From contig JAFWLB010000002.1 in the NCBI GenBank assembly GCA_017514025.1, forward strand, positions 1 through 62,345: 62,345 bases of DNA. Direction: 5' to 3'. The position numbers were made by a program, and so were the translations under genes. Of the stretch, positions 24,544 to 33,750 are shown piece after piece; position 1 is the first letter of the stretch, and every line of letters begins with the position of its first letter. Below the pieces are notes generated by a model. The model made no database searches. It saw only the letters and a list, made by a program, of their open reading frames with translations, and was not told where the DNA came from. This DNA comes from Candidatus Saccharimonadota bacterium (GTDB taxonomy: Bacteria > Patescibacteriota > Saccharimonadia > Saccharimonadales > Saccharimonadaceae).

Positions 24544-26448
24544 ATGAGAAAAATTTGGGAGATTTTTAGGGAAGACTTAAGGAAGCTGTCAAAAAGCAAG
24601 ATGGCGATGTTGATTGTGCTGGGAATTATTTTGATACCAGGGATTTATGCTTGGTTGAATATTGATTCTAACTGGGGGCCTTATGACAATACTGGGAATA
24701 TCCCGATTGCAGTGGTGAACAAGGACACGGGGGCTGAGATTTTAGGGGAAACTGTGAATTTGGGGGGCGAAATTGAGGATTCTTTGAAAAAGAATGACGC
24801 GATGCGGTGGACTTTTACAGATGAGAGCGAGGCGGTAGCCAAGGTAGAATCTAGTGAATATTATGGAGCGATAATTATACCAGAGGATTTTAGTGAGCGC
24901 CTTACTTCCATACTCGAGAGTACGGAGATAAAAAAGCCGGCGTTTGATTTTTATGTGAATAACAAGAAAAATCCGATAGCGCCAATTATCGTGAATAAAG
25001 CAGTAGGGGCAGTGCAAGATAGTGTAAACCAGGCTTTTGTGAACACAGTGATCTTTAAGACGGTGGAAACGGTAAAGGATGCTGATGTTTTGGGGCAAGG
25101 GGCGGATATCGCGAGTGGTTTAGTAGCGAAATTGAACGAAGTAAAAGCAGAAATCGAGCAGCTGAAAGCCGTAATGACGACAACTGGAATGGCGACGAAA
25201 ACGACAAGTCAATCTCTAGTAGCGCTAAGGGGAGTGATGCCGGCGCTAGACAACATCACTAAGGCGACTGAACAAAGTGTAAATGAGACGAAAAATGCTA
25301 TTAACTCTTTAGGGGAGAAGTATAAGGTTATTGAAGGAGACGCAAGCGCTAAGATTGGTGAAGCCGAGACAAAGGTGGAAGGGGCTATCGAAGTAGTGGA
25401 TCAGTTAGACCCTAGCGGTACGGTGCCACAATTAGAAATTATTCGCGCTGACTTAGAACGAACGCTGACCGGGCTGGAACAGATAGATAGTTCACTTAAG
25501 ACGTTCGGTGAGAAGCTACAATTCCCTGCCGAAATCGAGGATGCTTCTCAAATAGTGGCGAGCCTAAGCGAGGCGATGCGGAGCGTGGATTTGTCACTAG
25601 TGTACATGATTAGCGCCCTAGATAACGGAGGATATCTGACAGAAGACGTAAATGCCCTGCTAAGTGATTTTCAATCTAGTTTAGACAAAGTTATAGCCTC
25701 GATTGAGGAAATAAAAAAGAACGATCTGTATAACGTAATCCTGAATTTGCTAAGCAACGAACCTGAGACGATTGCGGATTTTATATCTACACCGGTAGAA
25801 GCGCATGAAATTGAAGTGTATCCAGTTGCGTCCTACGGGTCAGAAATGGCGCCGTTTTATTCGATTTTGGCGTGTTGGGTAGGGTGTACGGTGTTATCGG
25901 CAATTGTCAAAGTAGATGTGAAGAGGACGAAAATCACGGCTAAAGCAAAGAATTATCAAGTATTTTTCGGAAGATTTATGTTGTTTGGAATCTTAGCGAT
26001 GCTGCAGGGGTTATTCATCGGGATAGGCGATTTGATTTTGCAGGTACAGACAGTAAATGTGCCTGCGTTTTTGGCAACTTTGATGTTTGCCAGCTTGGTG
26101 TTTGCGACGATAATTTACGCCCTGGTGGCGGTGTTTGGCAAAGTGGGGCAAGCTATTTCTATTGTGATTATGGTGTTACAGGTAGCGGGATCAGGCGGGA
26201 CTTTTCCTATTGAACTTTTGCCGAGAGCTTTTCAGGTGTTACAGCCTTTCATGCCTTTTTATCCGGCGATGAATGCGACTAGAGAGACGATCGGGGGATT
26301 TTATCAAAATGATTACATTGGATATATCTTAATGCTGGCGTGTCATGCGGTGCTAATGATGGCTATAGGTTTGGCGCTTAGCAAATACACCGCTAAGACG
26401 AAGGAGAAGTTGCAAAAAGAGTTACACAAGACGGGCGTGATCGGTTAG
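24544..26448 (+). CDS. YhgE/Pip-type ABC-2-like membrane protein
   Basis: 634 residues. An N-terminal helix (about 20-38: MLIVLGIILIPGIYAWLNI) is followed by NWGPYDNTGNIPIAVVNKDTGA, the YhgE/Pip signature. A long extracellular coiled-coil region (about 195-410) comes next, then five or six C-terminal helices (from about 440) of ABC-2 permease type. Relatives include the Lactococcus phage-infection protein Pip, the Bacillus YueB phage receptor and the EsaA component of type VII secretion. A role in export or as a phage receptor is possible. No clear Shine-Dalgarno precedes the ATG. Confidence 0.85.
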   Translation: MRKIWEIFREDLRKLSKSKMAMLIVLGIILIPGIYAWLNIDSNWGPYDNTGNIPIAVVNKDTGAEILGETVNLGGEIEDSLKKNDAMRWTFTDESEAVAKVESSEYYGAIIIPEDFSERLTSILESTEIKKPAFDFYVNNKKNPIAPIIVNKAVGAVQDSVNQAFVNTVIFKTVETVKDADVLGQGADIASGLVAKLNEVKAEIEQLKAVMTTTGMATKTTSQSLVALRGVMPALDNITKATEQSVNETKNAINSLGEKYKVIEGDASAKIGEAETKVEGAIEVVDQLDPSGTVPQLEIIRADLERTLTGLEQIDSSLKTFGEKLQFPAEIEDASQIVASLSEAMRSVDLSLVYMISALDNGGYLTEDVNALLSDFQSSLDKVIASIEEIKKNDLYNVILNLLSNEPETIADFISTPVEAHEIEVYPVASYGSEMAPFYSILACWVGCTVLSAIVKVDVKRTKITAKAKNYQVFFGRFMLFGILAMLQGLFIGIGDLILQVQTVNVPAFLATLMFASLVFATIIYALVAVFGKVGQAISIVIMVLQVAGSGGTFPIELLPRAFQVLQPFMPFYPAMNATRETIGGFYQNDYIGYILMLACHAVLMMAIGLALSKYTAKTKEKLQKELHKTGVIG

Positions 26449-26453
26449 GCTGA

Positions 26454-27929
26454 TCAGGTGCTTTTCTTGCGTTTTTTCTTGTGAATGGTTGGATCCGGTT
26501 CGTCAGAAAGCTTGAGGGCACGACGGAGCTTTTGCCGAGCATGCGGAGTAATAATTTTTTCGAGCCAAGACTGTTTGGGGGTCTGATTTTTGGAAGTTAG
26601 GATTTCGACTACGTCGCCGTGTTCTAATTTTTTGTTCAGGTTGGACATTTTACCGTTGATGAGGACGCCAACGACGTGGTCGCCGATTTCAGAGTGGAGG
26701 CGATAGGCAAAATCCAAAGGGAGGGCGCCGGTGGGGAGGTCGATAATGTCGCCTTTGGGAGTGTAGACAAAAATTTTATCCGCAAAGAGATTGAGTTTAA
26801 GTTTTTTGAGATCGACTTTCTTCCCTTCGCGAAGCTTGGCGGCAGTCATTTGAAGCTCAGTGATCCAAAGCAGGTTAGTGGGGAGATGCTCGATTTTGCC
26901 CTGTTTGTAGTTTTCGGTGAGTTTTTGTTCATTATAATAGAAGCTGGCAGCTAAACCGCGCTCAGCATATTCGTGCATTTCTTTGGTGCGAATCTGGAAT
27001 TCGACAATATGTTTGTCTTTGGTGATGACAGTAGTGTGGAGAGATTGATAGCCGTTTTGTTTGGGCATGGCGATATAATCTTTGATGCGACCGTTCATGG
27101 GGGTATAGAGAGAATGAATAATGCCGAGTGTAAGGTAACAAGTAGTGACGTCGTCGACAATGATACGAAGGGCAGTGAGGTCATAGATTTCACCCATGTT
27201 TTGATGATGTTTGGCAAGTTTCTTGTGGAGCGAATAAACTGATTTGACGCGACCGGAGATTTTGAATTTGATTTTTTCTTTTTTCAAGGCTCTGCTGACT
27301 TCATCTTCGGTGTTTTGAAGAGACTTTTCGGCAGATTTATTGTATTTTTTGATAAGTTTTTCGAGCTCGTCAAAACGTTTGGGGTTGACATATTTAAAGG
27401 CGAGATCGGCCATTTCCACTCTCAAGAGCCCCATATTGAGACGATCGGCAAGAGGAGCAAAAATTTCCAGAGTTTCTTTGGCGATTTTTTTCTGTTTGTC
27501 AGGAGGGAGAGCAGAAAGAGTGCGGAGATTGTGGAGGCGGTCGGCAAGTTTGATAATGAGGACACGAATGTCGTCGCCGAGAGCAATCATTAGCCTCAAG
27601 AAATTATCACGAGTGGCGGGAAGATAGGTGTCGATGTCGCGCATGCCATCACGAGCAGTAGAAAGTTTAGTGACGCCGTCTACAAGAAAAGCAACCGAGT
27701 CGCCAAATTCTTTTTTGATGTCGTCTAAAGTTAAGTCGGTATCTTCGATAGTGTCGTGAAGAATGCCGGCGATAATGGTGTCCTCGTCCATACCCCATTC
27801 CTCGAGAATCTTTTTGACGGCGAGAGGGTGTACGATGTAAGGTTCGCCAGTTTTACGAGTTTGACCTTCGTGGGCCTGTTTGGCAACCTCAACGGCGCGC
27901 TTGACGCGATCGGAATCCTTCCCTTTCAT
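26454..27929 (-). CDS. RelA/SpoT-type (p)ppGpp synthetase/hydrolase, short form
   Basis: 491 residues, against about 740 for full RelA/SpoT. The HD hydrolase domain (about 20-150) keeps HPLAV and ILHDTIEDT. The synthetase domain has YDLTALRIIV and GRIKDYIAMPKQNGYQSLHTTV. The TGS domain (about 390-450: DKIFVYTPKGDIIDLPTGA) follows. The helical, zinc-finger and ACT domains that sense the ribosome are missing. It should set ppGpp levels and be controlled differently from the classic enzyme. TATAAT lies 7 nt before the ATG, so the mRNA is probably leaderless. Confidence 0.92.
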   Translation of the reverse strand: MKGKDSDRVKRAVEVAKQAHEGQTRKTGEPYIVHPLAVKKILEEWGMDEDTIIAGILHDTIEDTDLTLDDIKKEFGDSVAFLVDGVTKLSTARDGMRDIDTYLPATRDNFLRLMIALGDDIRVLIIKLADRLHNLRTLSALPPDKQKKIAKETLEIFAPLADRLNMGLLRVEMADLAFKYVNPKRFDELEKLIKKYNKSAEKSLQNTEDEVSRALKKEKIKFKISGRVKSVYSLHKKLAKHHQNMGEIYDLTALRIIVDDVTTCYLTLGIIHSLYTPMNGRIKDYIAMPKQNGYQSLHTTVITKDKHIVEFQIRTKEMHEYAERGLAASFYYNEQKLTENYKQGKIEHLPTNLLWITELQMTAAKLREGKKVDLKKLKLNLFADKIFVYTPKGDIIDLPTGALPLDFAYRLHSEIGDHVVGVLINGKMSNLNKKLEHGDVVEILTSKNQTPKQSWLEKIITPHARQKLRRALKLSDEPDPTIHKKKRKKST

Positions 27930-27955
27930 ATATCATATTATAGCATAATTCCTAT

Positions 27956-28516
27956 TTACTCGATTGACAAGATTTTGCCGGTGCTAGGCTCGAGGTGAAG
28001 GAGGCGCTGGTTAGAAGAGCCGCGAAAGCGAAGGCTAAGGTCACGTTTATCTAACATGAAGGGGCCATCAATAAGAGCGTCTAGGGATTTTAAAAATTCC
28101 CAAGGTTCGCCACCATATTCTTTGATGATCTCATAAGTGAAACCGGAAAAACTCCAGACGTTCCAATTTAGCTCTTCACGACACCAATCGGCGATTTCCT
28201 TGCAAGCTTTTGCTTGGACAAAAGGCTCACCGCCACAGAAGGTAAGGCCGTCCTGGCCTTTGAAAGTTTTTAACTCCTTTTTGATGTCATCAATTTTAAC
28301 AAGCTGACCGGCGTCGTAATCCCAAGTTTCGGGATTTTGACAACCTTTGCAATGATTGGGGCAGCCCTGAGTCCAGAGAATGGCACGAAGACCATCACCG
28401 TTGACGATATTATCGTGCTCGAGAGGGCCGGAGAGGCGAATGTAGCCTTCTGGCGCTTCTAGCTGTTTGGGTAAATTGCCTAACAGATAATCATGTAAGT
28501 TAAATTTTTTATCCAT
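27956..28516 (-). CDS. nrdG: anaerobic ribonucleotide reductase activating protein (radical SAM)
   Basis: 186 residues. The radical-SAM cluster motif is CPNHCKGC (about 51-58), preceded by GLRAILWTQG, with FCGGEP as the SAM-binding GGE motif. NrdG normally generates the glycyl radical on NrdD. It starts immediately after the nrdD stop and is co-transcribed. The radical-bearing loop of its partner seems to be missing (see nrdD). Confidence 0.92.
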   Translation of the reverse strand: MDKKFNLHDYLLGNLPKQLEAPEGYIRLSGPLEHDNIVNGDGLRAILWTQGCPNHCKGCQNPETWDYDAGQLVKIDDIKKELKTFKGQDGLTFCGGEPFVQAKACKEIADWCREELNWNVWSFSGFTYEIIKEYGGEPWEFLKSLDALIDGPFMLDKRDLSLRFRGSSNQRLLHLEPSTGKILSIE

Positions 28517-30712
28517 CTATTTCCCTTTCGCATTAGAGGAAACCTTTTCGAATGGGAGATCACCTTCGAGACGGCCACAGTGCGGACAACGATCACCGGT
28601 GATAACGCCGGAAAAGCCGCAGACGGGGTCGCGGTCGACGGGGTGGTTGACCGAGCCGTAACCGATACCTTCATCATGCATTTTGCGAATGACAGATTCA
28701 AAAGCGGCAATATTTTGAGAAGGATCGCCGTCTAGTTCGATGTAGGTGATGTGGCCGGCATTGCAAAGATTGTGGTAAGGGCCTTCGATCTCGATTTTTT
28801 CGAAAGCAGAGATGGGGTAGTAGACTGGCACGTGGAAGGAGTTAGTGTAGAAATCACGATCGGTGACGCCTGGGATGACGCCATATTCTCGTTTGTCGAT
28901 TTTGGTAAAGCGGCCAGCGATGCCCTCAGCGGGAGTGGCGAGGAGAGAAAAGTTGAGTTTATATTTTTTGCTATATTCATCGCATTTTTCGCGCATGTGG
29001 GTGATGATGTCGAGACCTAGTTCCCTGGCGTCTTCGTCTTCGCCGTGGTGTTTGCCGACCATGGCGACCAAAGTTTCAGCGAGACCGATGAAGCCGATAG
29101 ATAAAGTGCCGTGTTTAATGACGTCTCTCAAAGTGTCGTTGGGGCCGAGTTTTTCGGAACCGAACCAGTTGCCCTGACCCATGAGGAACGGGAAGTTGCG
29201 GACGTGTTGGTTGGCCTGGAATTCAAAGCGTTCTAGGAGCTCGTCTTTTACGAGATCCATTTTTTCGTCTAATTCTTTGTAAAAACCGTTCCAGTCGGCT
29301 TCTTTTCTTTCGCCAAGGCAGATGCCATGGTGGATGCCGATGCGGACGAGGTTAACCGTGGTAAAGGAGCAGTTGCCGCGGCCGGTAACAATGCCGTCTG
29401 ATTCTGGGAAGATAGAAGCAAAAACGCGAGTGCGGCAGCCCATGGTGGCGATTTCGGTGCGATAGTCGCCTTTTCTGTAGTATTTGAGATTATACGGAGC
29501 ATCGATAAAGCAAAAATTTGGGAAGAGACGCTTGGCGGAGACTTGCATGGATTTTTTGAAGAGGTCGTAATTGGGATCTTCGGGATTGTAGTTGATACCT
29601 TCCTTAACCTTGAAAATACTAATCGGGAAAATCGGAGTCTCGCCTTTGCCGAGGCCATTTTCGGTGGCTTCGAGGAGGTATTTGGAAACGAGGCGGCCAG
29701 AAGGAGTAGTGTCGGTGCCGAAATTAATAGAGGTGAACGGAACCTGAGCACCGGCACGAGAGTGCATGGTGTTAAGATTGTGGACGAAACCTTCCATAGC
29801 TTGGAGAGTTTCACGTTCGACGTCTTCGTTTGAGGCCTTGATAACGCTTTCCGGCCATTTGGCTTTTTTCAGTTTATCGTCATCGCCAAACTGAATGTCA
29901 TCTTTGACTTTGAGGTCTAACTTTTTGCCGGTAAACTCATTGTATTTGGCGAGGTTTTTGGCTAAAGCTTTGCGGAAGGATTTGTCGACGCCAGGGGCCA
30001 AAGCATAGTCAAAATTCGGAATGGACTGGCCGCCGTGTTGTTCGTTTTGGTTAGCCTGAAGGAGGATGGCGGCAAGAGCTGCGTAAGAGCCGATGGACTT
30101 AGGAGTACGGAGATGTCCGTGACCAGTGTTAAAACCGCCGTTTTCGAAAAGCACGAAGGGGTCAGATTGGCAGCAAGTGAGAGTACCGGTGGCGTAGAAA
30201 TCGAGATCGTGGATATGGATGTCGCCATTGTCATGGGCGGCGGCGATGTCGGGACGGAGGAGGAGGGTTTTGGCGAAGACTTTGGAGCCTTCGGCGCCGA
30301 ATTGGAGCATTTTGCCCATAGCAGAATCGCCGTCGACGTTGGCGTTGGAGCGTTTGACGTCGGAATCTTCGGAGGCGTCAGCGTGGCTAATAGTGCGGTA
30401 AATCATCATGAGATCAGATTTGGCATCGCGGACACGAGAACGCTCTTGGCGGTAACGGATGTAAGCCCTGGCAGTACGTTTGAAACTGGACTCCATTAAG
30501 ACTTCTTCGACGATATCTTGAATCTGCTCGACGTTGGGGGTGCGGGCGGTGATTTTTTCATCGGCACGTTTTAAGACTTTTTCGGTGAGAGCTTTGGCGC
30601 GATCGGCCTTGAATTCCTCGGTGGCGAGACCAGCTTTAGTGATGGCCTCGGTGATTTTATCGGGGTTGAATTTGACGATCTTGCCGTCTCTCTTAACGAT
30701 ACGCTTGAACAT
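28517..30712 (-). CDS. nrdD: class III ribonucleotide reductase, glycyl-radical loop not found
   Basis: 731 residues. The N-terminal ATP-cone (about 1-90: KRIVKRDGKIVKFNPDKI) is the allosteric site. The catalytic barrel has TCCQSDPF and MGCRTRVF carrying the active-site cysteines. The C-terminal zinc region reads DPVCGFSG...CPHCGR, with Asp where the first cysteine is expected. Family members then continue with a FERIRRITGYLVG...NNAK tail. Here the protein ends LPFEKVSSNAKGK, so the RxTGYL glycyl-radical loop is absent although flanking residues are recognisable. Transcription is probably repressed by NrdR at two boxes upstream. AGAAGGAGG precedes the ATG. Confidence 0.9.
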   Translation of the reverse strand: MFKRIVKRDGKIVKFNPDKITEAITKAGLATEEFKADRAKALTEKVLKRADEKITARTPNVEQIQDIVEEVLMESSFKRTARAYIRYRQERSRVRDAKSDLMMIYRTISHADASEDSDVKRSNANVDGDSAMGKMLQFGAEGSKVFAKTLLLRPDIAAAHDNGDIHIHDLDFYATGTLTCCQSDPFVLFENGGFNTGHGHLRTPKSIGSYAALAAILLQANQNEQHGGQSIPNFDYALAPGVDKSFRKALAKNLAKYNEFTGKKLDLKVKDDIQFGDDDKLKKAKWPESVIKASNEDVERETLQAMEGFVHNLNTMHSRAGAQVPFTSINFGTDTTPSGRLVSKYLLEATENGLGKGETPIFPISIFKVKEGINYNPEDPNYDLFKKSMQVSAKRLFPNFCFIDAPYNLKYYRKGDYRTEIATMGCRTRVFASIFPESDGIVTGRGNCSFTTVNLVRIGIHHGICLGERKEADWNGFYKELDEKMDLVKDELLERFEFQANQHVRNFPFLMGQGNWFGSEKLGPNDTLRDVIKHGTLSIGFIGLAETLVAMVGKHHGEDEDARELGLDIITHMREKCDEYSKKYKLNFSLLATPAEGIAGRFTKIDKREYGVIPGVTDRDFYTNSFHVPVYYPISAFEKIEIEGPYHNLCNAGHITYIELDGDPSQNIAAFESVIRKMHDEGIGYGSVNHPVDRDPVCGFSGVITGDRCPHCGRLEGDLPFEKVSSNAKGK

Positions 30713-30760
30713 TTGTATTACCTCCTTCTGCTGTTCATTTTTTATGTATTTAGGTACCGA

Positions 30761-30814
30761 ACGCTATATTTGGTGTCTGATATCTAGTATACGACACTAT
30801 ATGTGGAATTGCAA
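30761..30814 (-). promoter_or_regulatory. nrdDG promoter with two NrdR boxes
   Basis: The minus strand reads TTGCAA (30809-30814), 17 nt, TATACT (30786-30791). Two sites resemble the NrdR consensus ACACWATATATWGTGT: ACGCTATATTTGGTGT (30761-30776) and ACACTATATGTGGAAT (30794-30809), with their CTATAT cores 33 bp apart (about three helical turns). One box overlaps the spacer and -35, the other covers the start region. NrdR is encoded at 55239-55694. Confidence 0.85.
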
Positions 30815-30831
30815 GAGTTTTTATGCTTATT

Positions 30832-31770
30832 TTATTTAAGAAAGCCGTTGATAATTTGGGATTCGGCTTGTTTACGGGTGAGACCGAGGGTCATAAGCTT
30901 GGCAAGTTGGTCGGAAGCAAGCTTGCCAATGGCGGCTTCGTGAATAAGTTCAGCGTCTTTGGTTTTGGCATCGAGAGCAGGCATGGCTAAAACTTTGGCG
31001 TGGTCCATAATGATGGCATCGCACTCGGAATGGCCGCGAGATTTTTGAGTGGCAGAGAGAATGGATTTGAAAGTTTGGGACGAATAATCCTGCGCGACAG
31101 AACGAGAAGCCAAATCGGCGGTGGAATTTCTTCCATTTAATGTAATGTCGTAGATGCTTTCGGCGGTTTGGCGACCGTGAGTCATGAGGCGTTCTTTGAC
31201 AATGAGTTTGGCATTTTGAGAGAGGTCGGCGACGGTGTTTCGGATGGTGGAATCTACACCCTTGATTTGTTCGAGTTCGAGATAGGCTTCTGAATTATCG
31301 GCTAGGTGAAGTTCGGTGGTAGGGTTGAGGATTTTACCGCCTCTTCCCTGGCCGAAGCCGTAGTGTTTTTCGATATATTTGATTTTAGCGTTTTTGGCGA
31401 CGTAAAAACGGTGGATGCCATCGTGGACGGAGTCAGCGCCGCCGCAGTTATAAATGCCGCAGCCAGCGATAATGGTAACTTTTGCGTTTTCGCCGATATG
31501 AAAATCGTTATAAACTGTTTCTTTGAGGCCGGTGGCGCTGATGGCTACGGGGATATGGACGGTTTCGTTTTTGGTATTTGGAGCGATAAAAATGTCCAAG
31601 CCTTGATTGTCTGGTTTGGGGACGATGTTGATATTTTTGGTGGAATGACGACCGATAGATTTGCCGTTAACACGGAAGTTGTAGGCGCCGGCGGGAGCTG
31701 TAAAATTATTGTCGGTAGGCGTATTGGCGACTGTGCAAAAAATATGTGATTCTTCAGGAGTGAGATTCAT
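30832..31770 (-). CDS. SufB/SufD-like Fe-S scaffold protein (minimal SUF/SMS type)
   Basis: 312 residues of SufB/SufD beta-helix core: NGKSIGRHSTKNINIVPKPDNQG, GCGIYNCGGADSVHDGIHRFYVAKNAKI, then a C-terminal HEAAIGKLASDQLAKLMTLGLTRKQAE helix pair that contacts SufC. It is shorter than SufB (about 480) and has no partner of its type next door, so it probably acts as a homodimer with SufC. This two-gene set resembles the SUF-like minimal system described for archaea and CPR bacteria. It shares a 4-nt overlap with sufC. Confidence 0.85.
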   Translation of the reverse strand: MNLTPEESHIFCTVANTPTDNNFTAPAGAYNFRVNGKSIGRHSTKNINIVPKPDNQGLDIFIAPNTKNETVHIPVAISATGLKETVYNDFHIGENAKVTIIAGCGIYNCGGADSVHDGIHRFYVAKNAKIKYIEKHYGFGQGRGGKILNPTTELHLADNSEAYLELEQIKGVDSTIRNTVADLSQNAKLIVKERLMTHGRQTAESIYDITLNGRNSTADLASRSVAQDYSSQTFKSILSATQKSRGHSECDAIIMDHAKVLAMPALDAKTKDAELIHEAAIGKLASDQLAKLMTLGLTRKQAESQIINGFLK

Positions 31771-32465
31771 TTGATTTCTCCTATTTTTGCTAAAATTTCA
31801 GCTGGAGTACCGTGAGATTTGATTTGGCCTTTTTCGAGAACGATGATTTCATCAGCAATTTTGAGAATTTTTTCTTGATGGGAGATAATAATGAGAGACT
31901 TGTCGGGATGCTGGCGATGGATTTTTTGGAAAAGTTTAGTGAGATCCTGGAAACTCCAGAGGTCAATACCGGCTTCGGGCTCGTCGAAAATAAGAAGTTT
32001 AGCGTCTTTGCGGGCGAGGACGGAGGCAATTTCGATGCGCTTTAGTTCCCCGCCGGAGAGCTTTTGGTTGATTTCACGACTTAAATATTCTGTTGGTTCG
32101 AGACCGACTTGCTTCAAAATGTTGCCGGCCTCTTCGGGTGAAAATAATTCGCCGTTGGCAATATTTAGGAGTTCATAGACGGTGAGACCCTTGAATTTGA
32201 CAGGCTGTTGAAAGGAAAAACTGATACCGGCTTTAGCGCGGGTGGTAATGTCATCTTTGGTGATGTCTTTGCCGTTTAAGAAAATCTGGCCCTTGGTGGG
32301 ATTTTTGATGCCCATGATGATCTGGGCGAGGGTGGATTTGCCGCTACCGTTGGGGCCGGTGACGACAGTAAGAGTGCCGGGTTGAAATGCGAAAGAAATT
32401 TGGTCTAGGATTTTTGTCCTAGACCCACCTTTTACCGTAAAACTGATGTTTTTTAATTCCAACAT
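31767..32465 (-). CDS. sufC: SufC-like ABC ATPase
   Basis: 232 residues. Walker A is GPNGSGKST (about 38-46), the Q-loop SFSFQQP, the signature LSGGELKR (about 133) and Walker B KLLIFDEPEAGIDL, with the H-loop SHQEKI. It drives Fe-S cluster assembly with the SufB-like protein whose start overlaps its stop (ATGA). No sufS or sufU lies nearby, so the sulfur source is not visible here. Confidence 0.93.
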   Translation of the reverse strand: MLELKNISFTVKGGSRTKILDQISFAFQPGTLTVVTGPNGSGKSTLAQIIMGIKNPTKGQIFLNGKDITKDDITTRAKAGISFSFQQPVKFKGLTVYELLNIANGELFSPEEAGNILKQVGLEPTEYLSREINQKLSGGELKRIEIASVLARKDAKLLIFDEPEAGIDLWSFQDLTKLFQKIHRQHPDKSLIIISHQEKILKIADEIIVLEKGQIKSHGTPAEILAKIGEIK

Positions 32466-32490
32466 GCTTCTAAGACAATTATACCACAGG

Positions 32491-33750
32491 TTAAGCTGCG
32501 GGATTGGGGCGACGGAACTGGGGGCCGATAAATTCGTTCAGTTTGGTAGAGGTGGCTTCGTCGTTGCGAGGCGGTTCTCCAGTTTCAAAATAGCGGAAAG
32601 CTATCTGGAATAGCCTGTCTTCAGATTCGACAATGTGTTGGTAATTATCGGTTTTGCGGGCTTCCACTTCGGCGGCGAGATTGGCATGGCGGATGTCTTT
32701 GCATAAATCTTGCTTAGTGGCGTCTCTTTTGGTTTGAGTAAATGCTTGTTCCCAGCCGTCTGGGTCGTTTAGTTCCCCGCGCCAGATTTTCATGGCGGCA
32801 GAAGATTGACTTTGATCGTTACAACATTCAGCAATCATGCAACGATGACCGTTATAGTTGAAAGCGATCACGGAGTAGGTATCGCTAGGCGGGAGGTCGG
32901 GGCGATTTGGTGCGGGAGGTTCGGGCTGGAAACTGCGGACGCCTTCTGTTAAGTTGGCATCTGGGATGTTTTCTTTGATAAAATCTCGCCATAATTTTAA
33001 GGCGTTGATGCGTTCAAAGGCGACGCGATTGGGAGATTTTTTAAGGAGGTCACGGACTTTGGCGACTGGCGTGTCGCTAGGTGCGTATTGAAGAAGTCGG
33101 AGTGCCTCTGCGCGATCATAATCCTCGCGTTCGCGTTCTTTTTGTTCTAGATATTCGTCCTCGGCGTGCTGGTAGACCGCTTGTTCACGCCGCTCGATGA
33201 GTTCTTCTCGGCGACGGTCGGCATCAATTAAACATTGATTGAGCATTTGGTCTTGCCTGGCTTCAGGGCTAAGCAAAGCGTAGATTTCGATCAGTTCGGA
33301 ATTGAGGCTAAAATTGCCGGCGAGAAGTTCTGGATCCAAATATTCATCTATGGCCGTTCGGGCAGCTTGTTGGATGGCGGGATTTTCATGATTTGCCGAG
33401 AGATTTTTGGCCTGAACAATGTGGGTTAAGCCGGAGGCAAAATCTTGGTGACGAACTCTAGAATAAAAAACGCGGCGATGAGTGTTTTGGAGGAAGGTTT
33501 GGGGCTTGAAAAAGTGCGGCTGGCCTTCCTCATCCGTGGCGACGGCGTGGCGCAAAGTGCGAGCAAAAGCTCGCCGGAAAGTGTCGTCCGGTAAATCTTC
33601 GGGGATGTCGGTCTCTGAGCCGGCTAAGATAATTTGGTCTGGGTCTAGAGGGTCTGGCTGGGGAGTTGATTTATCAAAAGCAGTGAGCCATTTACTGACT
33701 CTGGGGTCGTCTTGCCAATTGTTGGTGTTTAGTTCGTGATGATCGGGCAT
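32491..33750 (-). CDS. hypothetical protein, charged and helical
   Basis: 419 residues with no signal or membrane helix. It is rich in Asp, Arg, Glu and Gln, with a Glu/Arg-rich helical stretch (about 180-225) that may form a coiled coil and a Pro-rich linker (about 275-290). A globular C-terminal part contains SVIAFNYNGHRCMIAECC. I do not recognise it. CAGGAGGAAA precedes the ATG, and a TATAAT box lies inside the 3' end of ogt, which it overlaps by 22 nt. Confidence 0.65.
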   Translation of the reverse strand: MPDHHELNTNNWQDDPRVSKWLTAFDKSTPQPDPLDPDQIILAGSETDIPEDLPDDTFRRAFARTLRHAVATDEEGQPHFFKPQTFLQNTHRRVFYSRVRHQDFASGLTHIVQAKNLSANHENPAIQQAARTAIDEYLDPELLAGNFSLNSELIEIYALLSPEARQDQMLNQCLIDADRRREELIERREQAVYQHAEDEYLEQKEREREDYDRAEALRLLQYAPSDTPVAKVRDLLKKSPNRVAFERINALKLWRDFIKENIPDANLTEGVRSFQPEPPAPNRPDLPPSDTYSVIAFNYNGHRCMIAECCNDQSQSSAAMKIWRGELNDPDGWEQAFTQTKRDATKQDLCKDIRHANLAAEVEARKTDNYQHIVESEDRLFQIAFRYFETGEPPRNDEATSTKLNEFIGPQFRRPNPAA

